64,000 nucleotides of DNA, from NCBI GenBank assembly GCA_019828595.1, contig JAHQRK010000048.1, positions 62,001 through 126,000 on the forward strand, given 5' to 3'. The position numbers and the translations under genes are program-made. The notes below the pieces were generated by a model. It did not search any database. It was not told the DNA's origin and worked only from the letters and a program-made list of their open reading frames with translations. Below, piece by piece: positions 30,255 through 40,171 of the stretch. Positions within the stretch are counted from its first letter, which is position 1. Every line of letters starts with the position of its first letter. Source of the stretch: Aphanomyces cochlioides (taxonomy: Eukaryota; Oomycota; Saprolegniomycetes; Saprolegniales; Verrucalvaceae).

Positions 30255-32335
30255 ATGGGCATGGATGATTTGCAATCAGGGAATACCAAACGAGCAAGGT
30301 CAACAGCGCTAAACGCGTTCAGCAGGTTCCTCAAAGTGGAGAACGTTGCCATTGAGTATGTGAAGCAATGTATCCAGAATGACCCAACTGGACAATGTTT
30401 TGTGTCGATTATGGACAAATTTGGTATGTTTCTCGCGTTCAGCGAACGAAACTCTGGGAAGCAACTCGCCAGACATTCATGTATGCAGTACTACCGACAG
30501 GTGAAACACTGGCTGCTAGACCAGTTTCCTCTGCTTCGAGTTCATTTGGAATCCCGACTTCTCAAAATGGGTAGAACCTCAGAAAACTATTGCCTCAAAC
30601 GAGAAGAAGGCGGGTTCGTCAGAAAAGCACCAGCATGTACGAAAAGCGAGTTATGCTGTATGATACGGTATTTGTACACGAATGCCAACACCTTGAGTGA
30701 CTACCAGGATGCATCGCTGCTATGTATGATGTGGTTCATGTTTGGACGTGCGTCCGATCTGTCGTTTGTTCAAAAACAAAACATTTCAATTGATGCGGGT
30801 GGTGTTTTTTTTGTGCGTTTGATCCGTCTCAAGACAAGCGAGGAGCAGGGGCTATCTCTATTTCCCGACTCCGAGCCCTTGATGTGTCCTCTGTTTACAA
30901 TGGCAGTCGCATTGATGACACAAGTGGCTCCATGTGCTGATCTTCTTGACACTTTACCACCCACCATGTCCAGGCCATCTATACAACTCAACAACGATGT
31001 ACCGTTGATTGATCTATTGGATCACCCTGATATCGTTGTTGAGGCAGAGACACAAGATGCACACTATGGCAACTCCAAAATTGCGCCACAGTCTACGCTG
31101 CAGACCCACGTTAATCGCTTACTCGATCGCGTAGCAAAGGAAGCTGGTGTGAAGTTGCAACTGACATCGCATTCGTTCCGTCGTGGTGGTGCCCAATTTG
31201 CGAACGGTTCAGAGCACTTGACCGCTCGATGGATCTTTGACCGTAGCGCATGGAACGTTAGCACGACGAACAAGGGGTTTGGATATGTTTTCAATACTCT
31301 AAAGGAAGATCACAAAGTCGCTAAAGTGCTCAGCGGACATTCACCGTCAGAGCGTGTTAAACTTGTAGATTTATCGCCGTTTGATAGCGCGACAAGACAG
31401 TAAATTGGGCAAATGCAACGGCTTGTCTTTTCTGCTTGCTCTGGACTTGTTACAAGAAAGAACAACGTCGAAGGAGATGTATTAGATGTGTTGATAGCCT
31501 ACTTGATCTTGCATTACCCGCTGTTGAAAGATCTGAATCCAAACGGCCCTGCGGCGATCCGTCTCGAAGCATGTTTGACTCAAGCTGGTAGCACGATACC
31601 CCAGCTGCTCGCATGGTCGGCTCATCTCGCTACAAATATGGAAAATCCCAGCGAAAGCACTACAATCGATGACAGTACCTCAAACATTGAAACATGTGAA
31701 CGCCAGATGATTCGGCATCAAGCTTCTGTAATTGACAACTTCATTCAGCATTCCAAACGCCAAGATGATAGAATAGACGCCTTGGAAAAATGCTGTTTGC
31801 CCAGACGCAATCAACTATCCGCAATGACCAAGTTCAAGCAAGTCAAGTCGTCGCACCAATTTCTGTGGTCACTCCACAGGATACCGCCAAGTGCCGCCGG
31901 CAATCCTCGACTGTACCAGTAAAGTCAGTGTGGTTCGAGTGGTACACATTGGAGCCACGGTTGTGGATCAAATCCGAGAACAAACAGAAAAGGTCAGATT
32001 CGAAGATGCTTGTCGCTTACTTGAAGCTGTTTCTTGATGCTGGAATTACACTCGATGAAAGCGCCACAACGTATCGCGACGAGGTTATGACTTTGGGATT
32101 GATCGTCGAGGAACGGGTGTCGAAGTTCTTGAGTCAACATGGGTCAAAGTCCAAAGGAGCAAACGCAGTGCTCAAGAAGATGCGCTCACTCCATCGGACA
32201 GGGAAGCTCAATGACAGAATTGCTACGTATCGAAGGCTTCTAAGTGCTGGCTCAATCATTGATCCATCTCCTTCTACACACAAGATGTTCTTGACATTCA
32301 CAGTCAGTAGAGATACTGCTACATTCTCCAGCTGA
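30255..32335 (+). pseudogene. Crypton tyrosine recombinase with GCR1-like C-terminal domain, disrupted
   Basis: The first ORF (ATG 30255 to TAA 31401-31403) has an N-terminal helical SAM-like part (STALNAFSRFLK), then the recombinase fold: Arg in MFGRASDLSFV, the HSFRRGG box with catalytic His and Arg, and KVAKVLSGHSP. I cannot assign the nucleophilic Tyr with certainty (candidate in GFGYVFN). The same register reopens after the stop (MQRLVFSACSGL, then LDVLIAYLILHYPLLKDLNPNGPA), and after a register change at 31790-31920 reads VWFEWYTLEPRLW and KMLVAYLKLFLDAG, which resembles the GCR1_C DNA-binding domain found behind Crypton recombinases. Cryptons move DNA by recombination through a circular intermediate and have no inverted repeats. 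One stop and one frame change make this copy defective. Confidence 0.75.
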
Positions 32336-32427
32336 ATCAGCTAATACATCAACCTGTTTCATTCTTGTTCATGTCGATTTCATAAGTCGCTTTGCTGCGT
32401 CTGACGCTTGTAAGTCAATTTTGCTAT

Positions 32428-32497
32428 GATCGTGACTGGAATTGAACCAGTTCCCCAAGGACTGACGCCCTGCGCTCTACCAATGAGCTACACGATC
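32428..32497 (-). tRNA. tRNA-like gene, apparent anticodon TCA (or tRNA pseudogene)
   Basis: The minus strand folds into a full 70-nt cloverleaf: acceptor GATCGTG/CACGATC (7 of 7 pairs), D arm GCTC/GAGC with an ATTGGTA loop, anticodon stem CAGGG/CCTTG with one G-T pair, 4-nt variable loop, and T arm ACTGG/CCAGT with TTCAATT loop. Pol III A box (TAGCTCATTGG) and B box (GGTTCAATTCC) are intact. The anticodon loop CGTCAGT puts TCA at positions 34-36, which would read UGA, but position 33 is G instead of the near-universal T and no run of four T follows closely. It is far too short for a selenocysteine tRNA. It could be a tRNA pseudogene or a tRNA-derived repeat head. Confidence 0.6.
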
Positions 32498-33356
32498 TTT
32501 GGGCTGCCCTTGACCGTAGATTTGGTTGTTCACACTTTGTCCATCATCATTTGTGTTGGTGCCAAAGCTTTGAGTCTCGTTGATCTGCGTCGTTGGTCTT
32601 GATGGTTGTTTCTTCGCCACACACAGAATGAACACTTGGCTTGGGCTCTTGGGTGGAAAATCGGGAATGATCTATCCGGTTACGATGTGGCCCCCTTGTT
32701 GTGAGGCTGGAAGTCATCTCCCACGAAATTCTGCAAAACAATACAAAATCTCAGAGTCCTATTTCCTGCCTTGGTCCTCATTTTTGAATTTGCCATGGAG
32801 TCGTCAGGTCGATATACTTCGACCAGACATGCTAACTTCGACTTCTCCAATCTCGGCCCACAGGCACTTTCAGAGCATTCTGTGAGCATGTACAAAAGCA
32901 CCTCTCACAGCACCATCCAGTTCGAAGTTCGATTAAAGAGTTTCTCATATGTGTGTCACAGGTATTGTGGGTTTTAGTCAAAATTTCCATGCTCGGTTGG
33001 TATGATCGCTCACGTGGGCGGTTCGGCAACCGAGCAAAACCTCTAGAAACGAATAATTTTGAATTTATGCAGGTAAGAGACACATCATTCGAGAGCCAAA
33101 ACAATAAGAGAACGCGCGAAATCAGCATCGACGCTTCCATGACAACTACGCCGCAGCGAACTCCAAATGCAAACATAAACATTCGCTATTCCCCGTACCC
33201 AGAACGAATTCGTACACCAGTAAGGCTCAGATCGACGCCCGGAACCAACGCGGTCACCCCACAAGATACAGGCGACATCGCACCAAATCAAGTGACACCG
33301 TCCAACGCCCACCGTTTCCAACTACACGTTCGGCCAATTGCGACTCGTCCGGGAAG
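32498..33356. other. Unassigned interval upstream of the unknown ORF
   Basis: A plus-strand frame from ATG 33066 to 33363 (Thr/Pro/Arg-rich, low complexity) overlaps the following ORF by 7 bp in another register and may be its N-terminal part after a frame change or an intron with donor GTAAGA at 33070. Nothing else recognised. Confidence 0.35.
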
Positions 33357-34166
33357 ATGCTAGCGGACTATGTTGCAAACGGATCGACGTTTGCGGACAT
33401 CGTAACGGACTTGTGGAAGCGCTTTGGATCACGAGTAAACTCCAGAGCAGTTCGAGGTGAAGACGAATGGATCTCGGTGGCTCCATGCGTTGCAGATTGG
33501 ACCAAGGTCATGCAGCTAAAGGCAAAGAAACACATTGTCGACACAATGAAGTCGGAAACAGCGATGAACCATTGGTTGGCCAAGACACAAGGGGACACAA
33601 TAATCCTCGTCATTTTCGAGTATGGATCTGCCATTTCCACGCAGCAGCAGCTGGAAGAGTTCAAGGCCGCCTGCATTCGCCCACAAAACACTGACCGAGC
33701 AGGTGCCATTGCAGAGCAATCACTGCGAGATGTCGTGATCCAACTGCAAGCTCAATGGTCAACAACGTTTACGACAGATTCCGTCGTGTGGCGAATGTGG
33801 GCCACTCACGTAACGCGCAGCAACAATCGTCACGAGTGGGAGAATGCCATCAATCTGCCGCCGCCAAATTACATTGTTCATCTGCTGCGTCCTTCGGATA
33901 ATCGTCTTGAAGAACAACATGCAACGCTGACTCGTTCCTCCCACATGGCCTTGGATTGCATTAAAGCATCCATGGCTGATTGCTGCCGATTGCGACGTGA
34001 TTGGGAGGCATTTGGACACCGGATCGAGGCATTTGAAGAGAATCTCTTGACACGGAAAAGTGTAGTCGAAGGTTTTCTCCGGGACATGATACCTCCACCT
34101 GCCACTGACGTTCCTGATCCTTTAGTACATCTTGAGAATGTTGAGGACGTCGACCATGCTGAGTAA
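33357..34166 (+). CDS. Unidentified ORF convergent with the IS630-like transposase
   Basis: ATG at 33357 and 269 codons. Predicted helical and soluble: MLADYVANGSTFADIV, a Trp-rich part, and an acidic C-terminus ending VEDVDHAE. I do not recognise the family. Upstream the frame stays open for a further stretch (PFPTTRSANCDSSGK), so the true start may be earlier. It ends 29 bp before the end of the transposase frame on the opposite strand. That tail-to-tail layout is the same as for the two ORFs of the Harbinger elements nearby, which suggests this is an accessory ORF of the same DNA transposon. This is inference. No inverted termini were found to prove it. Confidence 0.5.
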   Translation: MLADYVANGSTFADIVTDLWKRFGSRVNSRAVRGEDEWISVAPCVADWTKVMQLKAKKHIVDTMKSETAMNHWLAKTQGDTIILVIFEYGSAISTQQQLEEFKAACIRPQNTDRAGAIAEQSLRDVVIQLQAQWSTTFTTDSVVWRMWATHVTRSNNRHEWENAINLPPPNYIVHLLRPSDNRLEEQHATLTRSSHMALDCIKASMADCCRLRRDWEAFGHRIEAFEENLLTRKSVVEGFLRDMIPPPATDVPDPLVHLENVEDVDHAE

Positions 34167-34195
34167 GGGTTGAGCTAATCATCAAACACGAAAGT

Positions 34196-35374
34196 TTATT
34201 CAAAGCCATCTAGCTCTGTAAATTCTAATTCGTCATGTGAACTAGTTTCAGCGATCATTGGTTCGAGGCGCTTGTCTTTGGATAGTGGCCCCACTGGATT
34301 GAAAACGCCGTCAACCATCCAGCCACAGTGCTCAAATACTCTGGACATGTCGTGATTTCTGAAGCGCTGAAACGTTTCGGCAATGAACGTAGTGAGGTCG
34401 CGACCACTCCTTTCATTGTAGTGGCGCTGAAAGGCACGTTTCATGAATCCAAACATGAACTCAACCGGGTTGAAGAACGGACAATAGGCTGGTAGAAAGA
34501 CCACCACCACGCCAATGCTTCGAAGATAGTGAACTATCTCCGAGTGCCGATGAATCGAAGCTCCATCGAGGATCCACACGGAGCTAGGGCCAGGATACAA
34601 TCTGACTGGGCTGTGCACGAAATGAACGAAGTCTCGGCAACACGCCGTGAATTCCACTCGGTCAAAGGTCCCCTCGGTATCAAAGTAGTCGAGAACACCA
34701 TTGACACCGATAAAGGCGGGTACAGAAACGCGGGGCTTACGAACAAAGTCGCCACGGATGGCAACCTTTTCTCCACGCAGAGCGTACCCACGCTTGCGGA
34801 TCATTCCTCGATTGTCGAATGAAACTTCGTCCAAAAACACCAAATTTTGATGACTCCAATCGACGTGGCTCATTTCTTCAGCGAAGCGAAACACATCGCG
34901 CTCCTTGATGTGCATGGCGCGTCGCTCAAGCACTTTCCAAGTCAAACCGAAGCTTCAAATGATTCGCCAGACGGAAGTCTTCGAGATGGCGATGCGGTGA
35001 AAACGCTTAACCGCACTTTGGGCTTCATCGAGGTAAGCTAGTGGGTGCCGATCGTAGAATTCAAATATCCACTGCCGCTGTGCTGCTGTGAACTTTTTCT
35101 CTGCCGTGGTTTTGGAGCGCTGGTAGCCCCCTGTGTCTTCGTAAACTTTGACCCAGTTGCTGATAGTTCGTTCCGACTTGTTGAACAAATGGGCGAGGTG
35201 CCTGCGCGAGTAGCGCAAGCTATAATACGCATATAAGCAATGGTACACTGTGTTGGTGTGCGCAGGCTGCCGGGTTGCTGCTTCCTCCATGCCAAGTAGA
35301 GATGAAGCGTATTCGGAAAGAGAACTGCAATGGATTTCGAGCCAGCGTTTCACGAATTTCGACCAATCAAACAT
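34196..35374 (-). pseudogene. IS630/Tc1-like DDE transposase with a single in-frame stop
   Basis: One register runs from ATG 35374 to 34196 (392 codons) with only TGA at 34955-34957 interrupting it. The N-terminal half carries a helix-turn-helix (YSRRHLAHLFNKSERTISNW) and a second DNA-binding segment up to SVWRII. The C-terminal half has the catalytic triad: D in VFLDEVSFD, D in WILDGASIH and E in FNPVEFMFG, followed by KRAFQRHYN. The stop lies exactly where related proteins continue into the catalytic domain, so one point change probably inactivated an otherwise intact gene. The enzyme would cut and paste its own element at TA sites. Element ends were not identified. Confidence 0.8.
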
Positions 35375-35559
35375 TGACGTCTATTTTTTCAAACCACACG
35401 TGAATGCGCCAAACCAACCCTTTTCGGCAAATTTCAGCGGAATTCACAATATTATCCTGCATTCTCATTGGTAGGATATCTTCTGATATCCGACCTCTCA
35501 GGTCGGACTTTTTATGGTATGGAACAACAAGTACAGTCCTTACGAAAATACTTCACCAC

Positions 35560-35700
35560 TTTTTTTATTGATTTAAACATGTTTTGGATTTTAAAAAGCT
35601 CTATAAAAAATAGTTGACGACTACACCTTTTCTCGGGCAAGTTGACCTGTTTTTTCCACCAATGTGAACCTGATAAAAAATATTAATTTTCAGAAGATGA
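35560..35700 (+). repeat. Element-end repeat, first copy; second copy is split by the Harbinger pair
   Basis: The sequence TTTTTTATTGATTT, then ATAGTTGAC, then CTACACCTTTTCTCGG.CAAGTTG and CCACCAAT recurs in the same order and orientation when 36320-36389, 38701-38773 and 41082-41115 are read together, skipping the two Harbinger elements. Both Harbinger copies are therefore inserted in a second copy of this end sequence. I cannot say which element it belongs to. An IS630/Tc1-like element is the obvious candidate from position. Confidence 0.5.
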
Positions 35701-35962
35701 ACAACGAGGAACTTTTCATCCAAAGAGAAATCGTTTTCATCCAATGTGGAGCGCGAAAAGTTGGCGCCAGTGTGACTTGGTCCAATGGACTCTGTCGATA
35801 GGGCTAATCAACCGATGGTTGTGCTGTCCGACGGTTGTTTAGACCAGACGACGTAGTTCATTGGGCCAAAATGCATTGGCGCCAAGTTTTCGTGCCGTGG
35901 TGGCAACCACGAGGGCCTCAAAAGGAAAGTGATTGCTCATTTTGCTTTTCAGGCGCTCGTGG

Positions 35963-36139
35963 ATGCCGACAACGGAAGAGAAGCGCCGCGTCTTGGAAGC
36001 TTTCAACCAAGGCAACCCCGACTGGAAGGAAGTTGCCAAGTACAATGGCGTTTCTCTGTCGACCGCTCGTCGCGTTGTATTGAGTTATCGCGTGCAAGTC
36101 TTGCCTCGCGGTGGACTCAGACTTCGCAACTTTCCTTGA
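35963..36139 (+). pseudogene. N-terminal helix-turn-helix fragment of another IS630/Tc1-like transposase
   Basis: From ATG 35963 the frame reads MPTTEEKRRVLEAFNQG, then DWKEVAKYNGVSLSTARRVVLS, which is the typical N-terminal HTH of eukaryotic IS630/Tc1-like transposases. It then loses similarity and stops at 36139 after only 58 codons. No catalytic domain follows before the Harbinger insertion, so the gene is truncated. It is on the opposite strand to the 34196-35374 transposase. Confidence 0.5.
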
Positions 36140-36528
36140 AGCTCGAATGAGCTTGCTTCAAGAAGCTGCCATACACTCAATGGCCTTGATTACTCAGCCT
36201 ATAGTTGCGCGCGAGGCTTTGTTTTGCCAAAGGAACCTAGTGAAAGCCCTCAATTTTGAGGACTTGCAGTATGGAAGCTGAAATGTTCACTTTGCATGAA
36301 ACGGATTTTTTTTTCATATTGAATGAAAATATACTGTTTTTTATTGATTTTTGTGTTCGATTGGCGTTTTCTATAATGTTCCTTTCCACATTAGTGGTTG
36401 TCAGATGCGCAATAAAGCTGAATTTTTAGAAAGGACAAAAGTTTTTTATTGGATGAAATGTTTCTGAATTTAGATGGATATCCAAACCACTCAAGCACTC
36501 AGATACACATCTAAATTCAGAAGCTGCC

Positions 36529-37302
36529 ATGGCGATGTCAAGCGAGAAGAAGAGATATCGATGGGACAACGATGGTGTCAACGGCGGGCCAACTTCACTC
36601 CAGGTGTTGTTGGAGTGGCTGACTGTCGAGGGGAACTATCATAAATGGCGTGGTGGCGATCGAAGTGGACTGACAAAGGAAGCTCTGTGTGGTCAAATTG
36701 TTGGCAGGCTTGTCGATGTTGGTATAGCACATCGCAAGCCTGCCGACATTAGGGACAAAATTCAGAACCTGGAAATGCAGTATCGCACTGCAGTAGACTG
36801 GCTTGCTGCAACTGGTCAAGGTATTGAAGATGAGTCTTCAATCAAAGCCGCAATCTACAAGCGCTGTCCATATTATGACGATCTCCGTCCAATCATGATT
36901 GACCGGCCATCCAGTCGTCCTCTCCTGACAAGTGATGAAATTTCCGACCAAGATGACAAAAGACCTTTGTCATTGCGTTCTGTTGATGACAAGTCTTCGG
37001 TGCAAAAGTGGAACAAGAAGCGCTCAGCTGTCAGTGAGTTCATTGAGATTAGATCAAAGGCTATGAAAATTCGAGAAAGCCATCAGCAGCGTCAACTGGA
37101 AATGCGTGAAATTGAATTGGATCTTATGAAGAAACGACATGAGCTGGATGAAGAACAAGCTGCAGTCGACTTAGCATTGGCCAAAGAAAAACTCAAAGAA
37201 ATCCAAATCAAATCGAAAATTCAACTACTTTTAGCACGAAAACAAATGAGTGATGCTGGAGTTCCACAAGATGAGATAGACAAGCTCTTGTCATTGAGTT
37301 AA
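36529..37302 (+). CDS. Harbinger accessory Myb/SANT-like DNA-binding protein (copy A)
   Basis: 257 residues from ATG 36529. Residues about 10-100 (YRWDNDGVNGGPTSLQVLLEWL, then YHKWRGGDRSGLTKEALCGQIV and VRDKI-like IRDKIQNLEMQYRTAVDWL) look like the Myb/SANT-like domain that Harbinger elements encode beside the transposase. The C-terminal third (about 160-245) is a Lys/Glu/Leu-rich coiled coil. In Harbinger elements this protein helps bring the transposase to the nucleus and to the element ends. It is identical in amino-acid sequence to the copy-B protein, which argues for recent transposition. Confidence 0.8.
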   Translation: MAMSSEKKRYRWDNDGVNGGPTSLQVLLEWLTVEGNYHKWRGGDRSGLTKEALCGQIVGRLVDVGIAHRKPADIRDKIQNLEMQYRTAVDWLAATGQGIEDESSIKAAIYKRCPYYDDLRPIMIDRPSSRPLLTSDEISDQDDKRPLSLRSVDDKSSVQKWNKKRSAVSEFIEIRSKAMKIRESHQQRQLEMREIELDLMKKRHELDEEQAAVDLALAKEKLKEIQIKSKIQLLLARKQMSDAGVPQDEIDKLLSLS

Positions 37303-37318
37303 TCTAGCTGTCATATAG

Positions 37319-38563
37319 TTAATCTAACTCAGACATATAGATGCGTAAGTTTTCTCGACGCTTCTCTCCCTCGTGCGTTTGGTCACTATCATCGTTGTCC
37401 TCATCGTCGTCGTCTTCGTCATCGTCTTCGTAATCGCCACTAGATGTTTCATCGTTAGAATGAAGCTCTTGGTCATCAGGTGGAATTGGTTGTTTGATGC
37501 AAAGATTGTGTAATATCGCAATGCAGTCAATGATTGAAAGAATTCGGTGCATGTCGGATTTACACGCCAGTCTGTTTCGAATTGCGCGCAGATATGGAAA
37601 TCGAGCTTTCAATATGCCAACGCAATGCTCCGCACGAATTCGTATACTTGATAGACGATAGTTAAATCGAATGTGCTCATTTGACATTGGACATGTTGGC
37701 GATTTTTTGTAAGCTGGGATAAGTGATTTGGAGGGAGAAAAAGCCGAATCGCCAATTATGAACTCGTTGTGGGCGAAAAACATGGTTGAATTCAATGCTG
37801 GCTTCGAACACTTCCATACTCGATTGTCGTGGGCTGATCCTGGCCATCCAGCGTTTATATAACGTATCAAACAAGTGTCATCGCAAATAAACACAGCGTT
37901 TATAGAGTACGACGCTTTTCTCGAGTAGTAATCCTCGCCACACATGGTTGGTTTTGTCTCGAACGGGAACAAAGTACCATCTATAAAACCAATACAGTTT
38001 GGAAATCCAGACTCAGCTTGTATTCGCGACGCAATTTCTTTTCGTTCACCAGTACTGGGCCATAATATTGTCTCATTTTTCAATTGCAACACCATAGTGA
38101 CAACTTTGTTGACAATTGCATCAACAGTGCCTGATCCCACAGAGAAGAAGCTTGCCAACTTTACACAAGACCCACCAGTCCCCATGGTTCCAATGTATTT
38201 GAGAAAGACCAGCAGATGAAGTTCAAGTTCGTGTTGAAATGTCAATGAAACAAAATGAGCAGAGTGGGCATGTATCAACTCAGCAAGAGAGAAAAAGAAG
38301 GCTCGATCGATGCGGAAATGCGATAAAAATTCAGCAGAGGGCATGCCAAAAATGTCGTATTGCAAGTTGGATGGTGCTCGGACATGCTTTTGTCTTGGGG
38401 CTATGTATCGAGTTGATTCAATAAGCGAATAAAGTTCCATACATTCATCAATTTCTTCGTCGAGATCGGAGTCCTCTTTGTCGAAATCATCATCCAAAAG
38501 ACAACCTTCAACGAGCTTGGTGGCTTCTTTCATCAAGATGGACCGTTGAGACTCCTTCGGCAT
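37319..38563 (-). CDS. Harbinger DDE transposase, HARBI1-like (copy A)
   Basis: 414 residues from ATG 38561-38563 (MPKESQRSIL). The open frame extends 13 codons upstream to a TTG, which I do not use. Catalytic triad: D in GFIDGTLFPF, D in PGSAHDNRVW and E in RAEHCVGILKARFP, at about residues 194, 245 and 311, with FIIGDSAF between. The N-terminus includes the FRIDRAFFFSLAELIHAHSAHF helix region. The C-terminus ends in an Asp/Glu run (DYEDDDEDDDDEDND). The coding region appears intact. It differs from copy B at one residue (His versus Arg in AELI-H/R-AHSAHF). Confidence 0.9.
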   Translation of the reverse strand: MPKESQRSILMKEATKLVEGCLLDDDFDKEDSDLDEEIDECMELYSLIESTRYIAPRQKHVRAPSNLQYDIFGMPSAEFLSHFRIDRAFFFSLAELIHAHSAHFVSLTFQHELELHLLVFLKYIGTMGTGGSCVKLASFFSVGSGTVDAIVNKVVTMVLQLKNETILWPSTGERKEIASRIQAESGFPNCIGFIDGTLFPFETKPTMCGEDYYSRKASYSINAVFICDDTCLIRYINAGWPGSAHDNRVWKCSKPALNSTMFFAHNEFIIGDSAFSPSKSLIPAYKKSPTCPMSNEHIRFNYRLSSIRIRAEHCVGILKARFPYLRAIRNRLACKSDMHRILSIIDCIAILHNLCIKQPIPPDDQELHSNDETSSGDYEDDDEDDDDEDNDDSDQTHEGEKRRENLRIYMSELD

Positions 38564-38910
38564 CGCTGCACCCCGTTCTTCGTTGCACAAGCCAAAGTTC
38601 AACTGACGATTTATCTGAATGGGTCGTCAGACGTGAAGTGCTGTGATTGGTTACAATTTAGATTCCGAAAATTCAGCTAAATTCTGGTCTGACAACCACT
38701 ATTCTTTATTTAAATAGTTGACTACAGTGTACTACACCTTTTCTCGGCCAAGTTGGATTTAATTTCCACCAATAGTGGTTGTCAGACCAGAATTTAGCTG
38801 AATTTTCGGAATCTAAATTGTAACCAATCACAGCACTTCACGTCTGACGACCCATTCAGATAAATCGTCAGTTGAACTTTGGCTTGTGCAACGAAGAACG
38901 GGGTGCAACG

Positions 38911-40155
38911 ATGCCGAAGGAGTCTCAACGGTCCATCTTGATGAAAGAAGCCACCAAGCTCGTTGAAGGTTGTCTTTTGGATGATGATTTCGACAAAGAG
39001 GACTCCGATCTCGACGAAGAAATTGATGAATGTATGGAACTTTATTCGCTTATTGAATCAACTCGATACATAGCCCCAAGACAAAAGCATGTCCGAGCAC
39101 CATCCAACTTGCAATACGACATTTTTGGCATGCCCTCTGCTGAATTTTTATCGCATTTCCGCATCGATCGAGCCTTCTTTTTCTCTCTTGCTGAGTTGAT
39201 ACGTGCCCACTCTGCTCATTTTGTTTCATTGACATTTCAACACGAACTTGAACTTCATCTGCTGGTCTTTCTCAAATACATTGGAACCATGGGGACTGGT
39301 GGGTCTTGTGTAAAGTTGGCAAGCTTCTTCTCTGTGGGATCAGGCACTGTTGATGCAATTGTCAACAAAGTTGTCACTATGGTGTTGCAATTGAAAAATG
39401 AGACAATATTATGGCCCAGTACTGGTGAACGAAAAGAAATTGCGTCGCGAATACAAGCTGAGTCTGGATTTCCAAACTGTATTGGTTTTATAGATGGTAC
39501 TTTGTTCCCGTTCGAGACAAAACCAACCATGTGTGGCGAGGATTACTACTCGAGAAAAGCGTCGTACTCTATAAACGCTGTGTTTATTTGCGATGACACT
39601 TGTTTGATACGTTATATAAACGCTGGATGGCCAGGATCAGCCCACGACAATCGAGTATGGAAGTGTTCGAAGCCAGCATTGAATTCAACCATGTTTTTCG
39701 CCCACAACGAGTTCATAATTGGCGATTCGGCTTTTTCTCCCTCCAAATCACTTATCCCAGCTTACAAAAAATCGCCAACATGTCCAATGTCAAATGAGCA
39801 CATTCGATTTAACTATCGTCTATCAAGTATACGAATTCGTGCGGAGCATTGCGTTGGCATATTGAAAGCTCGATTTCCATATCTGCGCGCAATTCGAAAC
39901 AGACTGGCGTGTAAATCCGACATGCACCGAATTCTTTCAATCATTGACTGCATTGCGATATTACACAATCTTTGCATCAAACAACCAATTCCACCTGATG
40001 ACCAAGAGCTTCATTCTAACGATGAAACATCTAGTGGCGATTACGAAGACGATGACGAAGACGACGACGATGAGGACAACGATGATAGTGACCAAACGCA
40101 CGAGGGAGAGAAGCGTCGAGAAAACTTACGCATCTATATGTCTGAGTTAGATTAA
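38911..40155 (+). CDS. Harbinger DDE transposase, HARBI1-like (copy B)
   Basis: 414 residues from ATG 38911, with the same catalytic residues and acidic tail as copy A and a single residue difference (Arg for His in the N-terminal helix region). It ends 16 bp before the end of the accessory ORF on the other strand. The intact frame, together with an identical accessory protein, makes this copy a candidate autonomous element. Confidence 0.9.
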   Translation: MPKESQRSILMKEATKLVEGCLLDDDFDKEDSDLDEEIDECMELYSLIESTRYIAPRQKHVRAPSNLQYDIFGMPSAEFLSHFRIDRAFFFSLAELIRAHSAHFVSLTFQHELELHLLVFLKYIGTMGTGGSCVKLASFFSVGSGTVDAIVNKVVTMVLQLKNETILWPSTGERKEIASRIQAESGFPNCIGFIDGTLFPFETKPTMCGEDYYSRKASYSINAVFICDDTCLIRYINAGWPGSAHDNRVWKCSKPALNSTMFFAHNEFIIGDSAFSPSKSLIPAYKKSPTCPMSNEHIRFNYRLSSIRIRAEHCVGILKARFPYLRAIRNRLACKSDMHRILSIIDCIAILHNLCIKQPIPPDDQELHSNDETSSGDYEDDDEDDDDEDNDDSDQTHEGEKRRENLRIYMSELD

Positions 40156-40171
40156 CTATATGACAGCTAGA

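Larger units (their letters stand above)
36393..38700 (+). mobile_element. PIF/Harbinger element, copy A
   Basis: 2,308 bp bounded by inverted termini AGTGGTTGTCAG...CTGACAACCACT. The terminal homology continues imperfectly inside (GAATTTTTAG versus GAATTTTCGG). It is flanked by the 3-bp duplication ATT (36390-36392 and 38701-38703). It carries two convergent ORFs, a DNA-binding protein on the plus strand and the DDE transposase on the minus strand, 16 bp apart at their 3' ends. The layout and the transposase are typical of PIF/Harbinger. Copy B (38774-41081) has the same length and differs at very few positions. Confidence 0.92.

Noticed and set aside
32428..32497. Selenocysteine tRNA
   Set aside because: The anticodon would fit, but 70 nt with a 4-nt variable loop and a 7-bp acceptor is an ordinary tRNA shape, not the about 90-nt Sec form.
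38239..38424. Small plus-strand ORF within Harbinger copy A, repeated in copy B
   Set aside because: Conserved only because it is antisense to the transposase; both copies are the same element.
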